This document shows positions 1 through 8,323 of a DNA stretch of 64,000 bases, one piece after another. The stretch is from NCBI GenBank assembly GCA_947625735.1, contig CANQPL010000002.1, positions 62,001 to 126,000 of the forward strand, in the 5' to 3' direction. The notes below the pieces were generated by a model. It had not been told where the DNA came from, ran no database searches, and was given only the letters and a program-made list of their open reading frames with translations. Within the stretch, counting starts at the first letter, position 1. Every line of letters starts with the position of its first letter. The position numbers were made by a program, and so were the translations under genes. The DNA comes from an uncultured Clostridia bacterium (GTDB lineage: Bacteria; Bacillota; Clostridia; Oscillospirales; Ruminococcaceae).

Positions 1-166
1 ACCGCCTTATCTATTAATTATATCATATATACTCATAAAATTTCAATAGCATTTTATATTTTTATGCAAAGTTACAAAATTTTGACTGTTAAACGATTAA
101 GACATTTTTATATAACAAAATAATGCACAAAAGGTGTTATAATAATAAAAAAATGGAGGGATCAAT

Positions 167-850
167 ATGGATATAAAAAAATATCTGAGGAAAGCGGCAG
201 CCCTTGTCTGTGCGGCTGTGATGACGGTATGCTCTGCTGTCATTGTTTCCGCTGAGGATTTTGATGTGGAGATCACCACTGCCAATACGGTGAGCGCATG
301 GGAAAATATTCCCATTTCTATGGATCATTACGATGCTTCAAAGCTCACACCTCAGAGTCAGGTCATTGTGACATACAGCTACACCACCACAGCAGAGGGA
401 GAATGTCCCATTGAGCTTATTATACAGAGCTGGTCAAATCCCGACACGCCTATGGTAAATGCTTCGGGCGGCGTATGGGCAAAGGTCGCTCCTCTTTCAT
501 GGGACGAGTCCACTGCCGTTTTCGGCTATGATGATATCGTTGCCGCCTACGGTACAAGTGATCTTTCGAGCGTGGATTCCGTTAATATCGGCGCTACGGC
601 AAATGCTACGATCACTGCAACGGGGCTTAAATTTACCGAATGTGACAAGGATTTCTATGTATCCATGAACGATGCGGAAAGAGCCGAAATGTATAAAAAT
701 ATGCTCATTGCCGTGCTTGCTTCTGCTCTTGCCATTATCATTATAATAATAGTAGTTTTTATGATAATGCTCAAACGCAAGACCGAGTATGCATACGATG
801 CCGCTACGGGAACATATGTTAAGATGGATAAATCCAAAAAACAGGATTGA
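167..850 (+). CDS. Secreted, C-terminally membrane-anchored protein of unknown function
   Basis: A 227-residue protein with a clear Sec signal peptide (positively charged start, hydrophobic stretch at residues 9-28, small residues before AEDF). About 150 extracellular residues follow. One hydrophobic helix near residues 183-203 is rich in Ile, and the tail after it is short and basic (KRKTEYAYD). It is predicted to be single-pass, with the middle domain outside. The Ser/Thr-rich ectodomain ends in a pattern (DLSSVDSVNIGA) that vaguely recalls beta-sandwich carbohydrate-binding modules of ruminococci, but I cannot assign it. The start is set by GGAGGG six bases upstream. It is monocistronic and followed by a hairpin terminator. 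The topology is well supported; the function is unknown. Confidence 0.75.
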   Translation: MDIKKYLRKAAALVCAAVMTVCSAVIVSAEDFDVEITTANTVSAWENIPISMDHYDASKLTPQSQVIVTYSYTTTAEGECPIELIIQSWSNPDTPMVNASGGVWAKVAPLSWDESTAVFGYDDIVAAYGTSDLSSVDSVNIGATANATITATGLKFTECDKDFYVSMNDAERAEMYKNMLIAVLASALAIIIIIIVVFMIMLKRKTEYAYDAATGTYVKMDKSKKQD

Positions 851-856
851 CGCAGA

Positions 857-886
857 GCCGCTTCTCTTTGCAGGAGCGGCTTTTTT
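857..886 (+). terminator. Rho-independent terminator of the membrane-anchored protein gene
   Basis: The stem GCCGCT..GGAGCGGC is followed by six T residues, beginning a few bases after the stop codon. Confidence 0.7.
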
Positions 887-894
887 CTGAATGT

Positions 895-927
895 AAAAAA
901 AATCCGCTCCCGTTAGCGCAGGAGCGG
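895..927 (-). terminator. Rho-independent terminator facing the deacetylase gene
   Basis: Read on the minus strand, a seven-base stem (CCGCTCC/GGAGCGG, ten-base loop) is followed by A then eight T residues. It lies about 110 bases downstream of the deacetylase stop. Its arm is also complementary to the neighbouring plus-strand terminator arm. Confidence 0.6.
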
Positions 928-1036
928 TGCTTTCATTTAAAAAGCCAGTTAAAACAAGGAAGATCACGAGTGCGTTCTGCTGTCTGCATCAGCAAAACAA
1001 GGATATATCAAAATTCCTGCTGGAATCTGATGTCGG

Positions 1037-1801
1037 TTAAAGCTCGGGCAAGCCAAACTCAAAGCCTGCCGCTCTTAAATTGTCTATCACATCGGGAAGT
1101 ATTTCACAGTTGGTCGCTGAAACGCTGTGCAGCAGATAAACCGCTCCCTTATGCGCTGCCCCGGTCACTCTTGTAAGAGCTTCCGCCGGCTCGGGCTGAT
1201 CATTCGGATCCCAGTCGCAGTAGGCAAAGCTCCAGAGAAGTGTCTTATATCCGCAGCTTTGTACTCCCGCAAGCGCTTTCTGAGAATATTCTCCGCAGGG
1301 AGGTCGGAAATACTTCATATCATAGCCGTAGGTGTCCTTCACAAATCGGTGAAGCCCCATTATCTCCCCTTCGGCTTCCTTATCCGAGAGCTTCGGGAGC
1401 GATGCGTGAGCCATGCCGTGATTTCCTATGATGTGTCCCTCTGCGATCATTCTTTCTACAAGCTCCTTATTGCGCTTTGCATAGTCGCCTGTGAGAAAAA
1501 ATACCGCCTTTACGTCCTTTTCCTTTAATGTGTCAAGTATCTTTTCTGTGTATCCGTTCTCATAGCCCTGGTCAAATGTCAGAATGATGCTGTCGCTGTC
1601 GGTGACGGCATATGCCCCGTAGCAGCTGAATTCCTCGTTGAATCTCAGCGCTCCTGTGGGTACATTTTCACCGTTTACCTCGTGTCCCTGCCCGTAGCCG
1701 CAAAGAGTGCTGTCAAGCTCCTTTGCACTTGTGGGTATAAAATTGTAGACCATTACCACAGCAATAAGAATATATGCCGTGACAAGCTTTTGTATCGTCA
1801 T
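1037..1801 (-). CDS. Polysaccharide deacetylase, PdaA-like
   Basis: A 254-residue carbohydrate esterase family 4 (NodB) protein with an N-terminal membrane/signal segment (residues 4-24). It has the first catalytic motif as TFDQGYENGYT, the metal-binding His pair in NHGMAH, and a RPPCGEYS motif. The wording around these motifs (TFDQGYENGYT, ending ..ILDTLK) is typical of PdaA, which removes the N-acetyl group from muramic acid on the way to muramic delta-lactam in the spore cortex. The sporulation genes elsewhere in the window fit that role. Chitin- or GlcNAc-deacetylase activity cannot be excluded. The gene stands alone on the minus strand. No good sigma-A promoter was seen upstream, so sporulation control is possible. 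Confidence 0.85.
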   Translation of the reverse strand: MTIQKLVTAYILIAVVMVYNFIPTSAKELDSTLCGYGQGHEVNGENVPTGALRFNEEFSCYGAYAVTDSDSIILTFDQGYENGYTEKILDTLKEKDVKAVFFLTGDYAKRNKELVERMIAEGHIIGNHGMAHASLPKLSDKEAEGEIMGLHRFVKDTYGYDMKYFRPPCGEYSQKALAGVQSCGYKTLLWSFAYCDWDPNDQPEPAEALTRVTGAAHKGAVYLLHSVSATNCEILPDVIDNLRAAGFEFGLPEL

Positions 1802-2030
1802 TTGCTGCCTCCGTTGGTATTAATGATATCTATTTCAACGTGCTGTATGCACGGTCAATATATATCATATCCCATTGCGGAGATTTTACGCCTGCACGTT
1901 TTTTCTTCTTATATTTCTATTATAACACATTTGCGGAAAAATACCACTACAAAACGGTTACAATTTGGTTTCTTTATGATTTTTCAGTCTTTTATCACAT
2001 TTTTTTCATACTGTTGGAAAATTATTCCGT

Positions 2031-2061
2031 AAAAAAACGGAACAGCCGGCGCCGTCCCGTT
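2031..2061 (-). terminator. Terminator downstream of ireB
   Basis: Read on the minus strand, a GC-rich imperfect hairpin (AACGGGAC..GTTCCGTT) runs directly into seven T residues, about 20 bases after the ireB stop. Confidence 0.7.
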
Positions 2062-2083
2062 CTTATCTGAGGATAAAAACCGA

Positions 2084-2332
2084 TCATGCCCCAAGATAGG
2101 ATTTGACCAGCGCCTGCAAAAGCTCGTCACGGTCTATGTGCCGTACAAGACTGCGGGCATTGTTGTATGTAGTTATATATGTGGGATCCTCCGAAAGAAT
2201 ATATCCGACTATCTGATTAATGGGATTATAGCCCTTTTCACGAAGCGCATCATAAATGAGCGTAAGCTTCTTTTTCAGCTCCGCCTCCTTGTCCTCGTAA
2301 ACAGAAAATGTCATGGTCTGCTCATTGTTCAT
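2084..2332 (-). CDS. ireB: IreB family regulatory phosphoprotein (UPF0297)
   Basis: An 82-residue protein carrying the hallmark segments of UPF0297/Ire[22 protein letters not shown], and [14 protein letters not shown]. In Enterococcus, IreB is phosphorylated on N-terminal threonines by the PASTA kinase IreK and modulates cephalosporin resistance. Here Thr6 and Thr8 sit in the equivalent N-terminal stretch. In many Firmicutes the gene precedes ruvX; here it is alone, with its own promoter and terminator. No kinase gene is in the window. Family identity is firm. The regulatory role is known only from relatives. Confidence 0.92.
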   Translation of the reverse strand: MNNEQTMTFSVYEDKEAELKKKLTLIYDALREKGYNPINQIVGYILSEDPTYITTYNNARSLVRHIDRDELLQALVKSYLGA

Positions 2333-2381
2333 AGGTCTACTCCCCTTTCATCATTTTATAAGCAGAAAACATCTTACTTAT

Positions 2382-2410
2382 ATTATAACCTGTTTTATCT
2401 GAAAATTCAA
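2382..2410 (-). promoter_or_regulatory. Sigma-A promoter of ireB
   Basis: On the minus strand, TTGAAT, a 17-base spacer and TATAAT lie about 50 bases before the ireB start. Confidence 0.75.
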
Positions 2411-2497
2411 GCCCTTTTTAAAAATTTCACAAACTATTTTCAGATAACAGGCTTTGCTTCGGTGATTAATGCGGAAAAGCTGTTATTTTTGCGGCGC

Positions 2498-3958
2498 TCA
2501 TATAACTTCTTTGAGAACAAGATATGCAACGGTTGCCAGTGAACGAGCTTCAACATAGTCACGGTCAATAATGAAATTGCCGTTTTCAAGCATCTTTTTT
2601 ATCTGCGTAACACGTTCAAAGCCCTCTACTGCCTTGTCTATATCAGGGATCACAAAGTACGAACACTGCATTATATGACGGATCTCTGTGCGTATGCCCT
2701 TTGGGATAGGCTCTGCATCTGCCGCTAAAGGAAATTCGCATATTTCAGGCACTGTGGTGTTTTCTTCTGCTTTCCTGCCTATGTCCTTTGCCGCACGTTT
2801 GCCGAATACAAGCGCTTCAAGAAGTGAATTGGACGCAAGTCTGTTGTTTCCGTGTACGCCTGTATGTGAACATTCGCCTACTGCATAAAGCCCCGGAATA
2901 TCTGTTGCACCGTCCGTATCGGTATTTATGCCGCCCATAAGATAATGCTGGCACGGATATATGGGTATGAGATCCTGTGACATATCAATGCCCTTTGTCA
3001 TGAGAAATTCGTATATCATGGGAAATCTTGCGGAAAGATATTCCTTGCCTTTGTAGCGGATATCAAGGTAGAACTCATCGCTGTTAGTGCGCCTGCTTTC
3101 AAGGATTATGGAACGGCTCACCACGTCACGGGGGGCAAGCTCCAGACGCTCGTCATATCTGTCCATAAAACGCTCCTTATTGCAGTTGAGCAGATATGCG
3201 CCCTCTCCTCTTACCGATTCGGAAATAAGAAAGCACTCTCTTGATTCCTTGTCTCTGTAGGCGGTGGGGTGGAACTGGATAAGGGAAAGATTTGCTATCT
3301 CTGCGCCAAGCTCGTATGCCATGGCTATGCCGTCTCCTGTGCAGATGGCGGAATTGGTGGTATGATCGTATACCCTGCCGATGCCTCCTGTGGCAAGGAC
3401 AACGTATTTTGCGGTGTAGGCGGTGTGAACGCCATTTTTAAGGATATCTGCTCCAAAGCCGCCGTTTATTTTTCTGAGCCTGCAAAGCAGGGCATTGTCA
3501 ATTACGGTTATATTTTCCCGACCGAGTACTGCCTCCCTTATCTTTGCGGTGACCTCCGCTCCTGTGGAGTCACGGTGGTGGAAGATCCTCCTGCGGCTGT
3601 GTCCGCCCTCCAGTGTACGGTCAAGCTCTCCCTTTTCGTCACGGTCAAAGTCTACTCCGAGAGAAAGTATATCCTCGATAACGTCCGCAGCCTCTGTTAC
3701 AAGCACCTTTACGGAGTCGGGGTTGTTCCTGAATCCCCCTGCAATAAGGGTATCATTGGTGTGAAGCGATGTGCTGTCATCATCTACGGGCTTGTAGACA
3801 GCTGCTACTCCTCCTTGTGCGAGAGCAGAGTTGCAAAGATCAAGCTCCCTTTTGCTTATGACAAGCACTTTCATTTTTTCGGGCAGATTAAGGGCTGTGA
3901 AAAGTCCTCCCACTCCCGTTCCTGCTACTATTACATCATATTCCGTGTGACATTCCAT
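2498..3958 (-). CDS. nadB: L-aspartate oxidase (quinolinate synthase B protein)
   Basis: A 486-residue flavoenzyme that oxidises L-aspartate to iminoaspartate, the first step of de novo NAD synthesis. The N-terminal dinucleotide fold GTGVGGLFTALNL, the substrate/FAD segment SALAQGGVAAV, EGGHSRRRIFHHRDSTGAE, the IQFHPTA motif, RGEGAYLLN and the late motif HGNNRLASNSLLEALVFG all match NadB rather than fumarate reductase. It is shorter than the usual ~530 residues at the C-terminus. An AGAGGGA ribosome site precedes the ATG. nadA and nadC, normally its operon partners, are not adjacent here. A nadK occurs far downstream at about 60.5 kb but is unlinked. Confidence 0.93.
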   Translation of the reverse strand: MECHTEYDVIVAGTGVGGLFTALNLPEKMKVLVISKRELDLCNSALAQGGVAAVYKPVDDDSTSLHTNDTLIAGGFRNNPDSVKVLVTEAADVIEDILSLGVDFDRDEKGELDRTLEGGHSRRRIFHHRDSTGAEVTAKIREAVLGRENITVIDNALLCRLRKINGGFGADILKNGVHTAYTAKYVVLATGGIGRVYDHTTNSAICTGDGIAMAYELGAEIANLSLIQFHPTAYRDKESRECFLISESVRGEGAYLLNCNKERFMDRYDERLELAPRDVVSRSIILESRRTNSDEFYLDIRYKGKEYLSARFPMIYEFLMTKGIDMSQDLIPIYPCQHYLMGGINTDTDGATDIPGLYAVGECSHTGVHGNNRLASNSLLEALVFGKRAAKDIGRKAEENTTVPEICEFPLAADAEPIPKGIRTEIRHIMQCSYFVIPDIDKAVEGFERVTQIKKMLENGNFIIDRDYVEARSLATVAYLVLKEVI

Positions 3959-4014
3959 ATCATTTAGTCCCTCTTTTTTGCCCCTTTTCGGAGCATATTA
4001 TTACATATACGCAT

Positions 4015-4043
4015 ATTATATCATATTTTTACATTTTTTTCAA
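4015..4043 (-). promoter_or_regulatory. Sigma-A promoter of nadB
   Basis: Minus-strand TTGAAA, a 17-base spacer and TATAAT, about 57 bases before the nadB start. Confidence 0.7.
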
Positions 4044-4184
4044 TTGCATTTTACACGATATTTTTCTGCCATTTTTTCTAATCCTATGCATTTTGCTGAA
4101 TTGGCAGGGAAAAATCAGGCAACACTATTTTCATAGGCTCTTTTGCTTTCGGATAGCGTTTACCAAAATATAGGGAGGTTTATC

Positions 4185-5369
4185 ATGATAGGTTCTTTGC
4201 ATTTTGAGGAGGAAAGCAGACTTGTTCCCGATATACGTGCTTTTATTGATCCGTCTGCTGCTGTGGGAACGGGTGCTGCCTGCGCTGCTGACGGGGGAAG
4301 GATACTTGTGGCTCACAGCGGTGAAAAGGGTTCGGGTGCTCTTGCTGCCTGCTTTGCGGCAGGTGCTGCTTCACGGGGGGCGGACTGCATTTCTGCGGGC
4401 ATTATGACAGCTTCGGGCGCTGCTTATGCGGCAAAGGCTCTGGGCTGCCGCTTGAGCTGTTTTATCCATACCGAGCTTTCCGCTTCCTTTATTCTTACGG
4501 GCGAGGACGGTCTGCCCCTTTTTCCTGATGAGGAGGAGAATATTGAGGGACAGCTTTCCGCTTTGTTTGAACCCCTGCCCTACAGTCATTACGGAACGGT
4601 GACGAGCTTCGGCGGAGCAGGGGAGCTGTATGCCGCTGCTGTGGGCAGACTGCTGCCACGGGAGCTTGGTGTATTTGCGGATATCCACAGTCCATCAGAA
4701 GCAATTATCAGTCTGTGGGACGGACTTTTAAACGGCAGAAATGACCGCTCAGGTGAACGCATCGCCTTTCATTTCAGCTCGGACGGCAGACAGGTCAGCG
4801 CATATTCCGAAAGCACGGGTTATATTTTTTCGGATAAGCTGAGACTTATCTGTATGCGTGAACTGTTTGAAAGGGGTGAGGACGCTGCTGTGTGCGGCAA
4901 TGTAAAAAAGGCTGAACAAAGGCTTGCGGAGGATATGGGAAGAAAGGTGATCTCCTGCGGTCACAGAGTATGCACTGACAGCTGTCGGCGCTCGGAAAAA
5001 TGCATAAGGGCAAGGCAGCTTGCCTCCGAACAGCTTTTTACCCATGACGGTACAGCTATGGCGGCTATGGTGCTTAAAATTATAACGGATAAGAAAATAA
5101 GTCCTGCAAGGCTTGTCGAGGGACTTCCGTCCTTTACCGAAATAAGCAGGTTTATTCCCGCAGATAAACCCTCTGAGCTGCTCAGACGGCTTTGTGCGAC
5201 TATTCCCGACGGGGAAAGGGGAGTGATACTTGATGAGCCGTCAAAGCGTGTGACTGTCCGTCCCGTCCGTACGGGCAGAGGGCTTATGCTCTGTGTGGAA
5301 TGCTCGGAGGCGGAAATTGCTTCGGAGCTGTGCGATCTTTACGGTAAAAGGCTTGCTGCAAAGGTGTGA
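4185..5369 (+). CDS. Degenerate phosphohexomutase-like protein (probable non-catalytic GlmM/PGM homologue)
   Basis: A 394-residue protein. The start is the ATG preceded by AGGGAGG; an upstream in-frame TTG lacks a site. The overall plan follows alpha-D-phosphohexomutases. RILVAHSGEKGSGALAA resembles the first Rossmann-like unit. GTAMAAMVLKIITDKKISP aligns with domain III. The C-terminus, RVTVRPVRTGRG followed by VECSEAEIASEL, aligns with the phosphate-binding RPSGTEP region of GlmM. The catalytic serine loop (normally TASHNP), the metal loop (DGDGDR) and the phosphate loop are all replaced. A cluster of four cysteines (residues 258, 263, 267, 273) suggests a bound metal or disulfides. The function is unknown; a structural or regulatory pseudoenzyme is my inference. 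Confidence 0.7.
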   Translation: MIGSLHFEEESRLVPDIRAFIDPSAAVGTGAACAADGGRILVAHSGEKGSGALAACFAAGAASRGADCISAGIMTASGAAYAAKALGCRLSCFIHTELSASFILTGEDGLPLFPDEEENIEGQLSALFEPLPYSHYGTVTSFGGAGELYAAAVGRLLPRELGVFADIHSPSEAIISLWDGLLNGRNDRSGERIAFHFSSDGRQVSAYSESTGYIFSDKLRLICMRELFERGEDAAVCGNVKKAEQRLAEDMGRKVISCGHRVCTDSCRRSEKCIRARQLASEQLFTHDGTAMAAMVLKIITDKKISPARLVEGLPSFTEISRFIPADKPSELLRRLCATIPDGERGVILDEPSKRVTVRPVRTGRGLMLCVECSEAEIASELCDLYGKRLAAKV

Positions 5370-5742
5370 TGTCGGCAGATTAGATGTGCTGTCCGTTTGT
5401 TTTTATAAGGGGCTGCAAAAGTTCGTCAGACAGGTTCTTATGCCGACAGCACTTCTGTAATTGCCGCAATACTCCGCATTCCCGCAGTGCTTTGCATTGT
5501 TATGGGTAAAATATGCTTTCAGATCTGCGGATATTCTTTGAGAACAGGTAATTACCCTTAAAAAAATTTTTGCTCATTTTTATTGTAAATTTACAAATGA
5601 AACAGACGGGGGATCGGAGATGAAAACCAAAAAATGCACTTTAATATGCCGATAAATAATTTTTGTTTCCCGAACTTCATACCTTAATTCTGCTGCGGGA
5701 TTTGTTTTTACATTTATTACCGAAATTTTTGGGATCATTTAC
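5370..5742 (+). other. Intergenic stretch without a recognised gene
   Basis: About 370 bases between the phosphohexomutase-like gene and the next promoter. No supported coding frame was found. A twelve-codon mini-frame begins at the ATG near 5620 after GGGGGATCGGAG, but nothing supports it beyond the ribosome-site-like sequence. There is no clear terminator for the upstream gene. Confidence 0.5.
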
Positions 5743-5771
5743 TTGACAAGCCCGAAAATAAGTGATATAAT
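5743..5771 (+). promoter_or_regulatory. Consensus sigma-A promoter of the RNase J leader
   Basis: A perfect TTGACA, a 17-base spacer and a perfect TATAAT. The predicted transcription start near 5778 lies about 340 bases before the RNase J start, giving an unusually long leader. Confidence 0.88.
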
Positions 5772-5777
5772 AAAAAT

Positions 5778-6034
5778 AATTATTGTGTTCGGGTCTAAAA
5801 ACAGGGATATTTTTCGGCATATGTGTTTTTTGCCATTCCCCCGCCGGTCGGAGCTTTTTTCTTATTTTACGGGGGCAAAGGGTATCATAACGGGGCCGCT
5901 GCGGGTATATGCGGTCCCGGTACAGGTGCGGGTCTTGGGGTATGCGGTATTTTTTATCGGCTTTTTCTGATCGGACAGCTTTTGAGCCGTTACTTGCCGT
6001 TTCCTTGAACTGTTTAGTAAAACAGCTTTTTTTC
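5778..6034 (+). ncRNA. Possible structured small RNA or leader upstream of RNase J
   Basis: A GC-rich, probably structured stretch between a consensus promoter and a weak terminator. Visible pairings are CCCCCG (5838-5843) with CGGGGG (5870-5875), and a nine-base stem CGGGGCCGC (5891-5899) with GCGGTCCCG (5911-5919). It ends with a CTGTTT/AAACAG hairpin (6010-6025), then C and seven T residues. A further hairpin GACCC/GGGTC follows near 6053-6068 and could also pair with GGGTCT near 5791. I do not recognise it as 6S, SRP, tmRNA, RNase P or a T-box. It may instead simply be the RNase J 5' leader, with the weak hairpins serving attenuation or autoregulation. Confidence 0.4.
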
Positions 6035-6119
6035 CTTTCCGAATATGATAAGACCCTTTAGACAGGGTCGGGAAATTTTTGTGTGTTTTTTTAATTTTTA
6101 TAAAGCGAGGTTTTGTAAA

Positions 6120-8288
6120 TTGTCAGATCACATCGGCAGAGAGATCACGGAAAAGAGTGGAGTTATTGAAAATGAATACGGTGAAAGGATAACACCGAAA
6201 AGGGACGGCTCAAATATGGGAGATATGAACCGCCCTGTGCAAAGAAATTATCAGAAACGTACATCACTTCCTCCGAGAAGCACCGATCCCGAAAATTTCG
6301 GCAGAAGAAACGGGCAGAGAGCAGGTCAGGAGCAGCGGGATACTTCAAAGATACTTTTTCCCCGCAGCGGCGGGAGAGTAAGAGGGAGCTTCTATACAGG
6401 CAGCACCAACGGTACGGGAACGGGTCAGGTGCAGGGCGACAGGTATTCCGGACAGAGAGGGGGGCTGAACAACAGCCGGCTGAGTGACAGCCGTCAAAGC
6501 GACAGCCGCCGAACAAATTCAGCCATGCAGGACAGCCGCAGGTCGGAAGCTTCTGCACCAGATAACCGCAGAGAGTATTTGCCCAACAGCACCCAGTCCT
6601 TTTATAAGACAAATCACCGTGCTGTAAAGAAAACACCTTTGCGCATAATTCCTCTTGGCGGACTGGGTGAGATAGGAAAAAATATGACCGTTTTCGAGTG
6701 CGGAAACGATATGTTTATAGTTGACTGCGGTCTTTCCTTTCCCGACAGCGATATGCCCGGAGTTGATCTGGTTATCCCCGATTTTACCTATGTGGAGCAG
6801 AATGCTTCACGGATACGGGGCATTGTCATTACTCACGGGCATGAGGATCATATCGGCGGACTTGCTTATCTTCTCAAAAAGGTGAGCATTCCCGTTTATG
6901 CTACACGTCTTACCATAGGTCTTATTGAGGGTAAGCTCAGGGAGCATAATCTTCTGGGAGCGGCTAAGCTTAATGTCATTGCTCCCCGTCAGACTGTTAA
7001 AATGGGCTGCATGGCGGTGGAATTTATAAGAGTAAATCACTCCATTCCCGATGCGGTGGCTCTTGCGATCCATACTCCTGCGGGGATAGTTATCCATACA
7101 GGTGACTTCAAGGTCGATTTTACCCCCATAGACGGCGGCATAATTGACCTTGCAAGGTTCGGTGAGCTTGGCAGCAGAGGTGTTCTTGCACTTATGTCGG
7201 ATTCCACTAACGCTGAGCGCCCCGGTCATACCGCCTCGGAAAGAAAGGTGGGCGAATCCTTTGAGCGGCTCTTTGCAAAGGCTGAGGGAAAGAGGATAAT
7301 CATTGCCACATTTGCTTCAAATATCCACCGTATCCAGCAGATCATCAACAATGCCGTAAAAACCGACCGCAGAGTGGCTGTTTTCGGCAGAAGTATGCTT
7401 AATGTGATGAATGCGGCTATGGAGCTGGGATATCTCTCGGTTCCTGACGGCGTCATTATTGATATTGAACAGATGAACAGCTACCCTCCCGAAAAGATCG
7501 TACTCATTACAACGGGAAGTCAGGGTGAGCCTATGTCCGCTCTTACAAGAATGGCTATGAATGAGCATAGAAGCGTTACCATTACCCCAATGGACTATAT
7601 CATCATAAGCGCAACACCTATTCCCGGAAATGAAAAATTTGTTACACGAGTTGTCAATGAGCTGCTCAAGGCAGGCGCAGAGGTGGTCTATGAGGCGATG
7701 TATGATGTTCATGTATCGGGTCACGCCTGTCAGGAGGAGATAAAGCTCATTATGGCTCTTACCCGCCCCAGATTCTATATACCCGTTCACGGCGAATATA
7801 AGCATCTGAAAAAGGCGGCGGGGCTTGCTCAGTCAATGGGTATCGCAGAAAGCAATATCCTTATCGGCTCAATAGGCGATGTTATTGAGCTTGACGGCGT
7901 TTCCATGAATGTAACGGGCTCTGTTCCCTCGGGCAGAGTTCTTGTGGACGGTCTGGGCGTAGGAGATGTGGGCTCTATCGTTCTCAGGGACAGAAAGCAT
8001 CTGGCAGAGGACGGACTTATCGTTGTTGTTGCCACTATCGAAAGCGAAAGCGGCACTATTCTTGCGGGTCCTGATATCCTTTCAAGAGGTTTTGTATACG
8101 TAAGGGAGAGCGAGGAGATGATGGAGGCTGCAAGAGGGATACTCAGAAGATCCCTCGAGGGCTGTCTTGCAGGCGGCGTCAGGGACTGGAACAGCATAAA
8201 ATCCAGCATGAGAGATGCCCTGAGCGACTACATTTATATGCAGACAAAACGTAACCCCATGATCCTGCCCATTATCGAGGAGCTGTAA
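6120..8288 (+). CDS. rnj: Ribonuclease J with long disordered N-terminal extension
   Basis: A metallo-beta-lactamase/beta-CASP ribonuclease of 722 residues. The start is a TTG nine bases after AAAGCGAGG; an upstream ATG at 6045 lacks a ribosome site. Residues 1 to about 165 are low complexity, rich in Arg, Ser, Asn and Gly (repeated DSRxSDSR units), and lie ahead of the usual RNase J start LRIIPLGGLGEIGKNM. The metal-binding HGHEDHIGG motif is near residue 239, and HTGDFKVD, SDSTNAERPG, ATFASNIHR and PVHGEYKHL follow in order. RNase J acts in 5'-to-3' and endonucleolytic RNA decay and rRNA maturation. The usual length is about 555 residues. The extension could bind RNA or partners (inference). 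Confidence 0.93.
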   Translation: MSDHIGREITEKSGVIENEYGERITPKRDGSNMGDMNRPVQRNYQKRTSLPPRSTDPENFGRRNGQRAGQEQRDTSKILFPRSGGRVRGSFYTGSTNGTGTGQVQGDRYSGQRGGLNNSRLSDSRQSDSRRTNSAMQDSRRSEASAPDNRREYLPNSTQSFYKTNHRAVKKTPLRIIPLGGLGEIGKNMTVFECGNDMFIVDCGLSFPDSDMPGVDLVIPDFTYVEQNASRIRGIVITHGHEDHIGGLAYLLKKVSIPVYATRLTIGLIEGKLREHNLLGAAKLNVIAPRQTVKMGCMAVEFIRVNHSIPDAVALAIHTPAGIVIHTGDFKVDFTPIDGGIIDLARFGELGSRGVLALMSDSTNAERPGHTASERKVGESFERLFAKAEGKRIIIATFASNIHRIQQIINNAVKTDRRVAVFGRSMLNVMNAAMELGYLSVPDGVIIDIEQMNSYPPEKIVLITTGSQGEPMSALTRMAMNEHRSVTITPMDYIIISATPIPGNEKFVTRVVNELLKAGAEVVYEAMYDVHVSGHACQEEIKLIMALTRPRFYIPVHGEYKHLKKAAGLAQSMGIAESNILIGSIGDVIELDGVSMNVTGSVPSGRVLVDGLGVGDVGSIVLRDRKHLAEDGLIVVVATIESESGTILAGPDILSRGFVYVRESEEMMEAARGILRRSLEGCLAGGVRDWNSIKSSMRDALSDYIYMQTKRNPMILPIIEEL

Positions 8289-8323
8289 GCTATATCTTTT
8301 ACAAGATCGGGAGGTGATCTTTC

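Noticed and set aside
1..166. Promoter for the first gene
   Set aside because: A TATAAT occurs at 138-143 but no acceptable -35 box is found at the right distance, so it is not listed as a feature.
5743..5970. Short open frame over the RNase J leader
   Set aside because: It begins inside the promoter's -35 region, upstream of the predicted transcription start; the stretch is better explained as a structured leader.
5778..6034. 6S, SRP, tmRNA, RNase P or T-box RNA
   Set aside because: The characteristic sequence cores of these RNAs were looked for and not seen.
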